A stretch of DNA of 64,000 nt, taken from Pelodera strongyloides (lineage: Eukaryota; Nematoda; Chromadorea; Rhabditida; Rhabditidae). A model generated the notes under the pieces. The model worked only from the letters and a program-made list of their open reading frames with translations, had not been told where the DNA came from and made no database searches. Position 1 is the first letter of the stretch. Every line of letters starts with the position of its first letter. A program made the translations under genes and the position numbers. Positions 24,158-36,101 of this stretch are shown here, piece after piece. The stretch lies in assembly GCA_036852015.1 (NCBI GenBank), contig JAANDG010000303.1:107118-171117 (forward strand), given 5' to 3'.

Positions 24158-26816
24158 TCAACAGGTAAGTGGGCCTCGTCGACGATCTGGATATGCCCGG
24201 ACAGCACAGCTTTTCGAGATAATAGAGCCTGAAAATTGAGCCGTGAATGAAATACAGCACACTCCACTAGAAATAAGTAAATCACAAAACTGTCATAAAA
24301 CTCGAGTCGGTCACAAAATTATTCGATTTGTGACAGACGATAAAAAATGAAATCAAGTATTGCCTTTTTGCAACAACCGCGACGGATGGACGTAACAAAA
24401 AAAAACGAAATAAACATACCTTTCAATAGATAACTCCACTGATCGGAATGGAGAGCGAGATCGTGGCCTCCAACTCCAATTACGGGAGACATCGATGTCG
24501 GCGTACTCGACGAACAGTTGACGTGATCTTCAGGTCCCGTAAGCAAATTCGAGGCAAAACAGGCGACTCTAAAACAAGGATTTTGAAAATACTGCAACAA
24601 GAACACGTGACAAGAATTGAAGAATAGCTTCAAGAAAAGCCAAATCCAAATGCAGTAATCCGGAGCGGGGTTGCAGACAACGTAAACGGGAAAACTACAG
24701 AAAAAGCACTTTTTCGGATTAAGCAGCATGACTAACCTATTGGAGAACTATTTAGAAAATTACAGAAAAAAAAGTTCTTGGTTGCACAAGTTCAATAGTA
24801 CCGACAAACCAGGGAACAAAAAAATCTACCTGATAACAAAAGTCCATCTAGAATTTTTATTCCACATTCGACGTGGATCATACGACGCAGAAAGGAAAGG
24901 GGAAGCTTCAAAGAGGTCCCTGTGTGACTGTCGACAACCTATAAAAATAAGATTAAGTTCCAAAGAAACACGCCCCGACAGATGTAAGGTAAGGGCCATA
25001 AATAACACTAAAATGTGTGAGCATTTACCACACACAAAAAAAATCGTAGAGAAAGTACAAACTGAGGAGAAAATTACTTAAGAAAACATACCATCTCTGG
25101 AGGATCCGATGATCCGAACACAGTCTCGGCAAGGGGAGCCCGGGTTCGCGCGATCAAAATCGCCCGCATCCGCATGCAGTCGAGATAATCCTCGAACTCG
25201 AGGACGGATTCGGATCCCCTAAAAAACAGGGTTAATAAACTTCAACAAAAGATCGGACAAAGACACGACAATTGAGTGACATATCCTGCCAATGAACCAA
25301 GCATGCAGGCAAAAATATCCAAAAGTAGATCCGTTTTGCCGAACGAAGAAGACTTTGCTCCTAATAACGGCAAGCTGCAAACAATGGAAACTTATCAAAT
25401 AAACAAGTACCTTATTTCTCCAGTGGCACAATCACAGTGAACCAGTCAGCAGGTGTGAAGACCAGACGGGATCTTCAAAAAAAAATCGGTCGTAGCCACC
25501 AGATCAGATGGACGATCGCGGCCCAGCAAACGGAAGGGCGGAGCTCACAAAGCACTCCGATGGATAAACCTAAAGCAAATAAGTATTAAATCAAGAAACG
25601 GTTACAACATCATAAAGGATGAAACAGTAAGCTTGCGCGAAACGATGTGAATACACTCCAAAAGTACACATTTAAAAAACAAACCATAAAAAAGCAGGGC
25701 AACAGACGAAGGCCAGCAATCACCAGACTGCCTCAAACCGCATCCGCGGTCATAAATTGGCGAAAACAGCCAATTCTGAAAGAAAATACATTAAAATGAT
25801 AAAGAGCGATCAAAGATACACGAGCAGATCGGACAATCACAACAAAAGAAGAGTATATCACTACGACAACAGCGATAGTCACAGTGAAACACATCTTTTT
25901 CGTAGGAAAAATGATTAAAAAAGTAGCCAAAAAGTGACGACGACAAATCAGGGAAATTAGAATAATGAGCAGCCCGTCGGGTGTCTGGAAAGGGAGGGAA
26001 TTCAAAAGTACAGATCTATGACAAGTCTAGTACCGTACTAACAACGAACAATTCATTAGAAGGTCAACTTAGACGTGTATTAGATTTCAAAAATAATAAT
26101 ATTAATAAAGAAAAATTGTTTTAGGACTGATCTAGTATCAATCTATAGCACATGTCTCCACTTGCAGTACAATTGTTTTTTGGGTCTTTTCAGGGATAAC
26201 AGTAATGGAGAGAACACAGACAGCACGACGGAACTTGAAACATTGAACTTTTATAGGCCTTTGTGATTTGTTCCTCAAAATTTAACTGGAAAGTTGCACA
26301 TGGTTAGGAAGTGTAAAAAATATAATCTTGATAAAAATATGATAAAATCAATTTGGTAAACAGGGGAGAAACATCAATCAATATGTATAATTTCACCTGA
26401 AGAAACGCAAAATAATGTAAAATAGGACAGTGATTGTAGATAATACAATGAAAAAAAACGAAAATAAGAAAACACAAGCTTCCTAAACACTTAACTTCAT
26501 AAAGTTGAGCCCCGCGTGTAATAGCCGTATGGAGATCTCGGTAGACCTGATCGACGAAACATGCCGAAGTATTTCTGAAATAAAAACCTTTTACCAAGTC
26601 TACCATTATGGATCAGTCACACCCACATATATTTTAGGTAATTTCAATACGTATTTTCTTACGTAATGGAAGTCCATCATACCTGCGGCAGGTTGAAGAA
26701 ATTCCGCGCCACCGCCGCGCAAAAAAAGCGCCTGCGGCACACTTCTTGGACGGGCGCAGCACTTGCTCCATTCGGGCTACCCTTGTCGTGTACCCTACAG
26801 GGGGTGCGCCGTTCAG
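24158..26816 (-). CDS. Unrecognised candidate multi-exon gene; 5' end unresolved
   Basis: Exon-like segments in compatible phase on the minus strand: 26683-26816 (contains APPVGYTTRVARMEQVLR), 26496-26574 (CFVDQVYRDLHTAITRG), 25092-25218, 24830-24938 (PFLSASYDPRRMWNKNSRW), 24420-24568 (VGGHDLALHSDQWSYLLK) and 24158-24228, which ends in TGA. Acceptors are mostly TTTCAG/TTTTAG/TTATAG type; donors GTATGA, GTTAAG, GTATGT, GTAGAT, GTATGT. Joined, they would give a product of roughly 220 residues. I see no known domain, no initiator ATG in the first segment, and 25092-25218 is open in a second frame. Other open segments (25733-26005, 25411-25569, 23800-23940) do not fit one chain. It may be a real fast-evolving gene, a decayed one, or chance; treat it as a hypothesis. 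Confidence 0.28.
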
Positions 26817-26829
26817 CTGTTGCAATAAG

Positions 26830-27426
26830 AATACCGTATAAAATGAGAATGCAGTTATTAAGACTCCGCTTCAAAATCACGTGCCATAACCACTTTATTA
26901 TGTCCCTTATGAACATACAAGACGGCTATCGCCGCCTGAGGCGACTTTCAAAGTCTAAAATGCAGGAACGTCAGTGAGCACACTCATGTGAAACGTTTGC
27001 AACGTATCTTGAAAAATCATGAAATAAAAATCGAATTGCTTGCTAAAGACGGGGCTCCGGCTCTCCTTTTATAGCCTTTAGATATTCAAATTTTCGTTGC
27101 GTTCACATGCGGCTTCAAACAAAAAAGTAAACTCTTCTCCTTTGTATAATAAGATCCTTGTTTCGAAATTCAACGCGTATCTTCATCGTGTATTGTATGT
27201 CCTCCCCAATAATAAATTGGCTTTGTGTTTTTCCTACTTTTTCCTTATTTTTCTGATCGTCACCGGCGATTCCCGCATGGGAATTTGCCAGAAAAAGCAC
27301 AAATGGATTCTTTTCTTTATTTATCTTTTTGTTATTCGCGTTTCTCGAGAGAAGCTTTCGCCAAGCTAAGAATAGTGCACTAGAATTTTAGATAAGCTAT
27401 TATCCGCAGCATAAGTAGAAAATAAA
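26830..27426. other. Non-coding spacer
   Basis: AT-rich with no repeat family or ORF that I can support. Confidence 0.3.
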
Positions 27427-28207
27427 CCTTCGGGTGTGAGTTGAGCGGCGTTGTTGCGGCGTCCAAGTGGCAAAAAAAGTGGTTCGCCATAAAGAAACGA
27501 CATGCACCTGTGCCCGCCGAAACCACGCCGCTTGCTTGCCATCTTTACTAGATCTAGTAGCATTTGCATTTGTGACTAATTCAAGGATAGTGGCACGCCT
27601 CCATTCTCACCACTTTACAAGGATTTGAATTTGTTTTACCTACATGTCGGTTTTCTGCTAATACTTTTAATTTTTTTCTTCAAAATGTTGTGGAAGACTT
27701 ACCTCTTCGATATCTGGGGATATTTCTTATGTTTTTACTTGTGTCTTTAATAAAGGTAAACACATAGGTCCACAATAATAAATACGATACAAATCCTAAG
27801 CTCTCGCATAAAATGTAAATGTCTCCCCATGAACCACGCCCTGCTCTGTATTTTCTTGTACGTAAACATTAAACACCGTTTTTTATAGCTTTCTTGCAAT
27901 TTTCTTGTCCCGTAAATGAGAAGAACTTGAACGTGTTTGTTTGTGTAGTAAACGAGTAGCAAAAAAATGCATCTTTGCGCTTAAGATTTTTGACGCGAGA
28001 GTTCCACAAGAGCCGTTCCTAAAGCACTAATGAGAGTTGGACAACCTCTCAGGTAACATCTCTCCCTCTCTCTCACGCTGTCTCTCTCTCTCTCTCTCCC
28101 ACTTTCACTATCTCTCTTCGTCTCTCTCTCTTTCTTTTTTTCTGTCTTTCTCTGTCTCCCTGCCTCTCATAAAAAAGGATTCACGAATCCCAATCAGACG
28201 AAAAAAA
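27427..28207 (+). repeat. Tandem segmental duplication, copy A
   Basis: Shares three ordered blocks with copy B (28208-29400): a GC-rich imperfect hairpin starting GAGCGGCGTTGTTGCGGCG (27443) and ending ACCACGCCGCTTGC; a block from CCACAATAATAAATAC (27769) through CATAAAATGTAAATGTCT to GAGCCGTTCCTAAAGCACTA (about 28029); and GTAACATCTCTC leading into a (CT)n tract. Orientation is head to tail. No coding sequence. Confidence 0.75.
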
Positions 28208-29400
28208 ACTTCGGTTTTATGTGAGCGGCGTTGTTGCGGCGTGCAAGCGGCATAAACAAATGGTACGCCGCAATGAAACTACTTGTACATATGCCCGGCG
28301 AAACCACGCCGCTTGCATCTCATCTTTGCTAGGACTAGTAAAGACTTGAGAACTGTTGATTTCAGAATATTGCAAGGATAGTGGCCTCTCTTCCATAACA
28401 ACTTCACTTGAATTTCCCTTTAAATGGATGGGCTCACTACAAAATCACCTTGTTTTTATGCTTTAGTTTGATTGTACAAAGGTAAACTTAAACAAAGAGC
28501 ATAAAAAAACTTTCTTGAATTACTCCCTAGGGAAGATATTAGGTAAAAAGGGTGAGTATTGATCTATCTTCCGATAACGTGAGTAAACAAGATAAACTAG
28601 GGAAGCTAAGAGATATGGCTGAAACACACTGTTTTGAGCAAAATAAACAGTAGTTTTCATCGTTTACTTTACTTAAAACAATGAAAAACAGTGTGTTTCA
28701 GCCATATCTCTTAGCTTCCCTAGTTTATCTTGTTTACTCACGTTATCGGAAGATAGATCAATACTCACCCTTTTTACCTAATATCTTCCCTATGGAGTAA
28801 TTCAAGAAACTTTTTTTATGCTCTTTGTTTAAGTTTACCTTTGTACAATCAAACTAAAGCATAAAAACAAGGTGATTTTGTAGTGAGCCCATCCCTTTAA
28901 CTTATTTTTTTTTTAACTTTTGAAAAAATAGGTGGAAGATCGATAACTGGCTTTCATTGAATATTTCTTATACTGTTTGTTATGACTGTAATAAAATAAA
29001 CCCTTAGCTTAGGAGGTTAGTTCCACAATAATAAATACAAAAACAAGTACTAAGCTCTCGCATAAAATGTAAATGTCTGTCCCATGGACCACTCCCTGTT
29101 CTGTATTTTCTTGTACCTAAACACAGTTAGTTTCCTGCTAATTTGTGGCCTGAATAAGAACAACTTGAACTTGTTTGTTTGTGTAGTAAACGAGTCTCAA
29201 AAAATGTATCTTTGCTCTTAAGATTTTTGACGCAAGAGATCGAAAAGAGCCGTTCCTAAAGCACTAATGAGGGTTTGGATAACATCTCAGGTAACATCTC
29301 TCTCTACCTCTCGATCTCTCTCTCGATCTCTCTCACTTTCTTTCTCTCTCACTTTCTCTTCCTTTCTATGTCTTTCTCTGTTTCCCTGTCCTCTCTCTTA
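28208..29400 (+). repeat. Tandem segmental duplication, copy B, interrupted by a foldback element
   Basis: Matching blocks at 28223 (GAGCGGCGTTGTTGCGGCG), 29023 (CCACAATAATAAATAC) and 29291 (GTAACATCTCTC plus CT tract). The interval between the first two blocks is about 800 bp here but about 326 bp in copy A; the difference equals the length of the foldback at 28420-28900. Confidence 0.75.
28420..28900. mobile_element. 481-bp foldback element with TTAA flanks
   Basis: Inverted arms of over 200 bp, outer ends GGATGGGCTCACTAC and GTAGTGAGCCCATCC, bounded on both sides by TTAA (28420-28423, 28897-28900). The short non-palindromic centre lies near 28635-28680. Right terminal sequence TTAAAGGGATGGGCTCAC resembles the foldback at 31578, so they are one family. 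Confidence 0.85.
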
Positions 29401-31144
29401 CCTACATAGAGTGGATGTTCAATTCACAGTTTAAAAGAAAACTAAACTCTTTTCCGTTCGTTCACTTGTCGTTCATCATTTCCTCACTTTTCATCTTCCT
29501 TCCACCCGGAATACTTCTATCCACCAATATAAATTAAAACACCTATTCAACATGAAAGCGCAATAAAGGTGCGCAATAGGCACGCCGTCAGGAGCGAGCG
29601 AGCAAATCGCGCCTATATTGCGATCGAATGGCTCCCAAGCAGCTAACCGATTTGCTTGTTATTTTCTTTCACACAGAAATGGACAAGCCTCTGGCTCATC
29701 GGCAAAGCTTCTGTAAAACAGGATATATCCTTTTGATCATGCAATCATTTTGATGTGCATTTCTCGATGATCAAATGGACTGGTTGCAAGAACAAGAAGC
29801 CGTATTTACGTAAACACAAATAGTATCAATCCAACAGACATCTTGCACATCCAACGTGCTTGCTACTCTTCTGTTATTCTGGTCAGAAGCACAAAAGGAT
29901 GCAAAAAGCACAAGAAGTGCATCAATTACGGAGACGAGCCTGTCCCATTAATGATACCAAAAAAGGCCCAATTTCCTTGAATATTTGAAAGATGGAAGGG
30001 AATAGGAAAGGCGTTTCGTCGCAAAGAAATTGACAAAGAAATTAACAAACATGTTGAATGACCGTTGGACGTTGGCCCGCTCCAGATGCCCCTAAATTTA
30101 TTCAATTTTTAAAGCAGTATAACATCCGGTTTTGGAACGGATTTTTGGCTAACCGCATTCCCATTACACCATATGCAAATCAGTATAACTAGAATAAAAA
30201 ACCGAGCCAATTCGAGTTCTCTTAGGATAAATACATAAGGATGCAATTGTCCAACATACCTTTCAAGAACTGGCCGTTATATCACTTTATTTGCAGTGGC
30301 AGCTCAAATAGTAGATAAGTTATAGTTGACTGATATACATGTAAAGCACAGGCCTTGTTTTCATAGAACTTACTCGATTTCCATTATCAGACTGAAGAAA
30401 ACACCGTTAGCTAAAGGCTCGAACTATCAAGGAAATGATAGGTCAATAGTATATCACTGTTTCTCCCGCCCTCTCCCCTCTCTCTCTCTCTCTTTCTCTC
30501 TCTCTCATCTTTCTTTTCTCATTAAAAAACAACTATTGAAAAGTCGAAAAATATGCTGAATCCTTTCTGCAAAAAACGAACAAAAATATGAGTGATTTTT
30601 AAGCTCTTTTTCTTCTTCAAATGTTAAGTGTCAGCAAGTCAAAAATTCAAAATATAATTTTCCCTTTTGCATAAATCTGCTCACGGGTTAATTCCTGGGT
30701 CCCCGATCCTTCGTCGTGTGGGCCGCGCACTTTGGGCCCGCTGTCGGGTGGGTTGTCACCTCTGCGCGGCGTTAAATTCTGTACACGTCTGCAGTCAAAA
30801 CGTCTGCAGTTGTTTTGTTATTGATATGTTTCTTTATAACTTTACTTCTTATCGCTAACCGTTGACCTCTCCCGAAATTAACCATTCTCTTTCATTCGTG
30901 AACGTTTACATATGTTCATGAAATCTAATACCGCTAGTTAGTTTTTTTTATTCTTGTTTATTTTATTCCTTCCCGAACACCCTTGTTCCACCTTATTGCA
31001 GTGTTTACACTCTCAATTATTAAATTTCTTATTATATTCAAAATTCAAGCTCGTCACAAAAGAGTCATTAGAAATCGTCCAATCAGAAAGACACAGTTTA
31101 TTACTGACTTGTTTTTTTTACATAACTAAACTTAGATTCTTATT
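29401..31144. other. Non-coding region with a (CT)n tract and a partial MITE
   Basis: Includes (CT)n at 30473-30512 and a degenerate family 1b MITE end (AAAGCAGTATAACATCCGG) at about 30109. Long ORFs here derive from the CT tract. Nothing else recognised. Confidence 0.4.
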
Positions 31145-31328
31145 TTGAAATACCGGCCAGTTTCTGAAACGCATCGAGTACATCAGCATTCGTATGCTTT
31201 ATGCAGTTTATGCAAATGAACATAAATTAGAATAAAAAATCGAGCAAAATTCGAGCAAATTAGCATAAATTCGTAAGAAGTCAGTTGTACACGATGCGTT
31301 TCAAAAACCGGCCGGTATTTCGCTTTAA
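31145..31328. mobile_element. MITE family 1 copy
   Basis: Left GAAATACCGGCCAGTTTCTG, right GGCCGGTATTTCGCTTTAA, with the family interior (ATTAGAATAAAAAATCGAGC). Right terminus abuts TTAA. Confidence 0.8.
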
Positions 31329-31577
31329 GAAAGAAAGTTTGTCGAATTCGCGTTACAGGAACCTCACATCGTAAAACTAAATAGAGTAGCAATATTGTTG
31401 CAAAAGAGTTGCATGCATCCGAAAATTAAATTGTCAGCGTATTCAGTGTAAACTAAACTCACTTAGTATTTGCTAGATTCCAAGCTGCGCGATTCGTATC
31501 TAGAAAATCTTTGGCAAGGTCCCTAAAGTTCATCATTTCATTTTATGGTCTTAATTAACCTGTGCTTCCATCTTGCA

Positions 31578-31938
31578 TTAAAGGGATCAGCTCACCTTAA
31601 ATTGTGTCTGTTTTTTTGTTTCTCTATTTTCTATAAGGGATAATAAAAATTTGGAATACAAAAAGTAGTGTTATATTTCAATACTCACGAAGATATTAGG
31701 TGATAAAGTGGTGGATCGATCGGCCCGAAATGAAAAAGTGTAATTGTCCTGCCTTGTTTGTATGGGACAATTAACACTTTTTAATTTCGGGCCGATCGAT
31801 CCAACACTTTATCACCTAATATCTTCGTGAGTATTGAAATATAACACTACTTTTGGTATTCCAAATTTTTATTATCCCTTATAGAAAATAAAGAAACAGA
31901 AAAAACATACACGATTTGAGGTGAGCCGATCCCTTTAA
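31578..31938. mobile_element. 361-bp foldback element with TTAA flanks
   Basis: Begins TTAAAGGGATCAGCTCACC and ends GGTGAGCCGATCCCTTTAA. Inner arms include CAATACTCACGAAGATATTA and its inverse complement; the centre is near 31750. Same terminal family as 28420-28900. Confidence 0.85.
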
Positions 31939-33837
31939 GTTTCCCTTTTTCCATTTAAAGGGAATATGTATGCCCTTTTTGAAGTTAAGCTGCATTAATA
32001 GAATGTGTATTCCTCATTAAGGAAACAATAACAAAAATTGTTAAAAGTTTCCCATTTAAAAGAAAATGATTTTCAAAGTTCACCTTTTCCATAGTAACCG
32101 CGTTCACTGACACCCTGGCTTACACGGCAATTCTGATGGAGCAAAAATTTAGCATATGTGTGCATACATCGGAGGTTCATTCGTTTCGCTTGTTTTTCTG
32201 TGTGGCTTCTTGATCTAGTAAGAAAGGTTATTATAATTGTGCGTTTTTCAATTTCTTGTTGTACGTTTTAGTAGCCTTTGAGAGTTCATCCATCCAAAAG
32301 ATTAGAATAAAATATAAAAAGAGTAATTAGAGATGTTAAATTAGTGATAACTTCACATTCACAAAAAATTCAGTTGTACTTTGTACCTCTCTCTCTATCT
32401 TTCTCTCTCTCTCTCTCTCTCTCTCTTTCTCCCAACTCTCTCTCGCAAAGTTGTAAAATATTGTTTTTGAATAATTTCTTTAAAAGTGAATGCGATTTTT
32501 TTTTCTGTGAAGCACCTCAGTTTTTGGAAGTAAGACTATATAAAGACTACACGTATCGCCGTATTCTTTTTTTCTTCTTTTTTTTTTATTTCAAGTGGGA
32601 CACTGAATCTGAGCGCCCCTTTTGAACTTAGTGAAACATAGCTTTTTACTTACTAAACTAACAATAAGCATCTTTTCACAGTGAATACATATTTATAATA
32701 ACAGACGGCTAAATAGTACGTTATTTCCTACGCCTACGGAAAGAAAAAGTAGATTCATAGTGTTTCGACTCGCCTATCCTTCGCCCTAGGCTTTCCCACT
32801 CGACATTTTCGCGCCAGGTTTAAGCCAGAATTTCGCCGCATGACGCTTTCGCGCCGCGCCTACCCAATTTTTTATACTTCGAGTATTCAAGAATTTTTTT
32901 GGGGCATTAGATGTTAAATGCGTATTTGTTTTCTTCAGGGACAAAATAGCGTAACGTTGAGTGCGTTTTTCTGAAGGATCTACATCCGACTTGGGTGTCA
33001 AGTTACAACTTAATCGTCGGCGCATTCACTCAAAGGCGCATTCACTCAAACATTCCTTTTACGCTTTAATGTGTTAAGCTCGAAGATCCCTTTTACGCTC
33101 TAATGTGTTAAGTAAAAGCCTGCAAATATTGGGTTGCAATATGTTTGTACAGAGTTTGCTCCCTTCCAAATAAGCACACTTATAAGGCTAAGCGCGTGCT
33201 TTTTCTCTCTTTCTTGGACTAATGAAACTTTCTCAAATCTCAAAAGGCTGAGCTTTTAGACAACTTTCAAAGCGACGATCAGCTTGTTCTGTCGCCATTT
33301 CCTAATGTGCTCTAACAAAATTGACAGTATACGTATGCAAGATTTCATTGTGAATAAAGCGAAATAAGGTCTGGTTTTTGAAACGACTCGTGGACAGCTG
33401 CATTATTATGCACGATGGCCGATGTCTGAAGATGGCCGATATCTGGAGCGCACTACTTCGGTAGACCAGAGCGGACTGCAAGGACCCCTTCGCATCGGGG
33501 CCCTAAAGAACAGTCCTAGCTTTATCCTTTTTTTTAACTTTTTTTAGTAGCAATTATCTTCTGTAGAGTTTGTATGGTGTAAATATTGCAAACCTACACC
33601 ATTTGCACCAGCGATTTAGCGTTGCAATAATAGTTCTTGTATATAGTGCACGAAAGACACATTGATGCAGAAGAACATAATTTTTGCTTCTTCTCCATCT
33701 TTCTATCTCTCCACTTCATCCCTTTCACGCTTTCATCCCTTCTCCTGTGTCTCTCTCTCCCTCTCTCTCATCTGTCTATCTCCTTTACCTCCTCCCTCAC
33801 TCCCTCCCTTTCTCTATCACCTCTCTATACCCCTCCA

Positions 33838-33876
<39 letters not shown>

Positions 33877-34080
33877 CTGTCTCTCTCTCTCTCCGAAACA
33901 TGCTGTTCTCGTTTCACAGGTAAAAAAAAACTATCACATACTAATAGCATATTCTAGTGGTCAAACGCTTTTTGCTTCGTTTATTTATTTAGGTTGGAGA
34001 AAGGGATACTACATACACAGGGCATCAATAAGCAGTAAACGCCCATAAAGTGAGACCAAGATGTGTTACGAACGCACATT
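31939..34080. other. Non-coding region with CT tracts
   Basis: Holds (CT)n tracts at about 32387-32440 and 33700-33895, a partial family 1 MITE left end at 33355-33420 (AAAGCGAAATAAGG followed by TTTTTGAAACG) and a CCCC-TTCGCATC-GGGG hairpin at about 33485-33502 followed by a T-run. No gene found. Confidence 0.4.
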
Positions 34081-36040
34081 GTAGTATTTGCCCCCACTCA
34101 CGTAGTCGAGTGGTCAAGCTGCAAGGTATCCATTTCAAATTCGACAATTTAAAGACGGTGAAAAATCTGGAAGACTGCGCCGCGTGGACATCGCCCACAG
34201 CGATATTTGCGCGGCACACAGTATGACGGTTCGGCGAGTGTTGCGACATATTTCATGAGTTACCGCGGCGCACCTCATGTGGCAGCGCTCACCATACCGC
34301 GTTTGATATATCGCGGCAGATCGCCAAACTTTTGCTGTGCAGAATATCGTTGCAGAAATATGCCTTGATCTGTGGCAATTCCAAAATACACTTATTTGCA
34401 AAAGCTAACGATGTTAGTGAGAATTTTTGTTAACAAGATTCTCGTTTCTTTTTAAAGAACCGATCATTTTTCTAATGAGAACACCGCAAGATATTCGAAG
34501 CATGCGCCAAACTCGGGAATGAGTTAGGAGGTCATTTTCTCCATATGCTCAGTAAAATGTTGCAGCACAATTTTGCTACAGAAGAAAGATGCTACAAGTT
34601 ATCGTTCCTTTCTCAACTTGCCGCATTCGACCTTTTTTACGAATAGACTATCTCAATTCAGACTGTGTGAGCAAAAATATCAACCAAAATGACAGCTCCT
34701 TTGGTGTTATATCTTTTTAAACAAGCATAGTTTCTTATTAGCACGATTTATGCTCACACGAGCGGAACTAAACTACTAAACATTCCGCTATATAATAGGA
34801 TGTGTTATTAACGCCACTCAAATGCATTGATGCCACGCTTGTTTTGCTAGCTAGCTATAAAATGGCATTACAGGAAAACAAAAAAAATATGGTTATAAGT
34901 TATAATTGTATGTATTAATAACATTACTGAAACGGAAATATGACGCTATATGTCAAAATATGGGGCTCATTCGTGAAAAACAAACGAAAAATAAGAAATA
35001 TTATAATTAAAAGTAAAATCATAAGAGCTTGATGGGTTTCCCCCCGCGATGCTTCTCAACTTCTCATTACTGACTAACTGACAAAAACAAAAAACAAACG
35101 CAACTCAAGCCGAGTAGATGAGCGAAGCTAGTTTTTGGTCCGTAAAAACTGTGGACAATTTATAACTAATACACTTTTGTTTAGTTTCTAAGTATGCCAA
35201 ACTACGCTCAAATACTAGAACCAGCCGGCTACGCCGCCTGAGGCGACTTTCCATACTTATGAAACGTCTGTAACTTAGATGAAAATCTTTACGAGATAAG
35301 ACATACATCGTTCTTTTACATGATATATTCTAATTTGAGCTGCGGCACCCTTTTATATGTAATTATATGACCCTTTTATATGCGGAACAATTTATTCGAA
35401 TTCTACTTAACGTGAGTGCTAGCGCACGCTGCAATTACTCTTTTATATAATAAGATAACCAGCATCAGTTACCAAATGCAGCAGTTTGCGTGGTTGCTAC
35501 ACTATTTTTGTTCCCTGGTGTGCGAACCGAGAGCCACTGTATGGCCGCCCACACTTTTTGTCTCAATCTCTCTCTTTATCTTTCTTTCTCTCTCTTTCTT
35601 TCTCTCTCTCTCACTACCTCTCACTTTCTCTCTCTTTCTTTCTCTCTCCCTCACTACATCTCACTATCTCTCTCTCTCTCCTTCATTAACCATGTTAATC
35701 CCCATTGATATCTTAAAAAATGTTTTTATTTGTTTGCGACACGGGCTAAATAAACAGTAGTGTTCCCAGATGCTGCTCGCCACAATAATTAGAATTCACT
35801 AGACAGAAAGATGATACACTCCATTTCCATTATTTACTTCTTTTAACTTAAATTATTTCCATAAATACTTACATTTAGTATATATGTATACAATATAGAC
35901 ATATAGACCGTAGAATAATTGCAATGCTGACTTTTATGTATCTCGCCTTTCAAAGATATTATTTGAATAGGTTTTCTGATTAGCCTCTGAAGCGTGCGAG
36001 TGTTATCGGAATTTATGCCTACACTAGCGAAAGATGGCAT
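34081..36040. other. Non-coding region with a (CT)n tract and a doubtful transposase fragment
   Basis: At 34153-34255 the plus strand reads a short GRLRRVDIAHSD...SMTVRRVLRHIS segment reminiscent of a Tc1-type helix-turn-helix, then a stop. The (CT)n tract is at 35567-35685. Nothing else supported. Confidence 0.25.
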
Positions 36041-36101
36041 GGACGCGAACCCTGGTGACCTGCGTTGCATGTAAGCGCCCTCCCGGTTAGGCTACCTGTT
36101 A
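36041..36101 (-). repeat. tRNA-like sequence (SINE head or tRNA pseudogene)
   Basis: Minus strand contains an A-box-like TAGCCTAACCGG (36083-36094) and a B-box-like GGTTCGCGTCC (36041-36051) at canonical tRNA spacing (43 nt start to start). The anticodon position would read GCA. Acceptor-stem halves do not pair, so it is not a functional tRNA gene. Confidence 0.5.

Noticed and set aside
24728..25081. 117-codon plus-strand ORF
   Set aside because: Lysine-rich because of AT content, and antisense to better-supported minus exon-like segments.
27427..29400. CRISPR-like or satellite array
   Set aside because: Only two long units with different internal content; this is a tandem segmental duplication.
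33637..34048. Ser/Leu-rich ORFs over CT tracts (also at 28037, 32344, 35416, 39178, 48911 and 49577)
   Set aside because: Pure translation of dinucleotide repeats; several frames are open at once and no splice or start context fits.
34153..34255. Tc1/mariner transposase remnant
   Set aside because: A short TVRRVL-type stretch is suggestive, but no catalytic domain or inverted repeats were found, so it was left as a remark.
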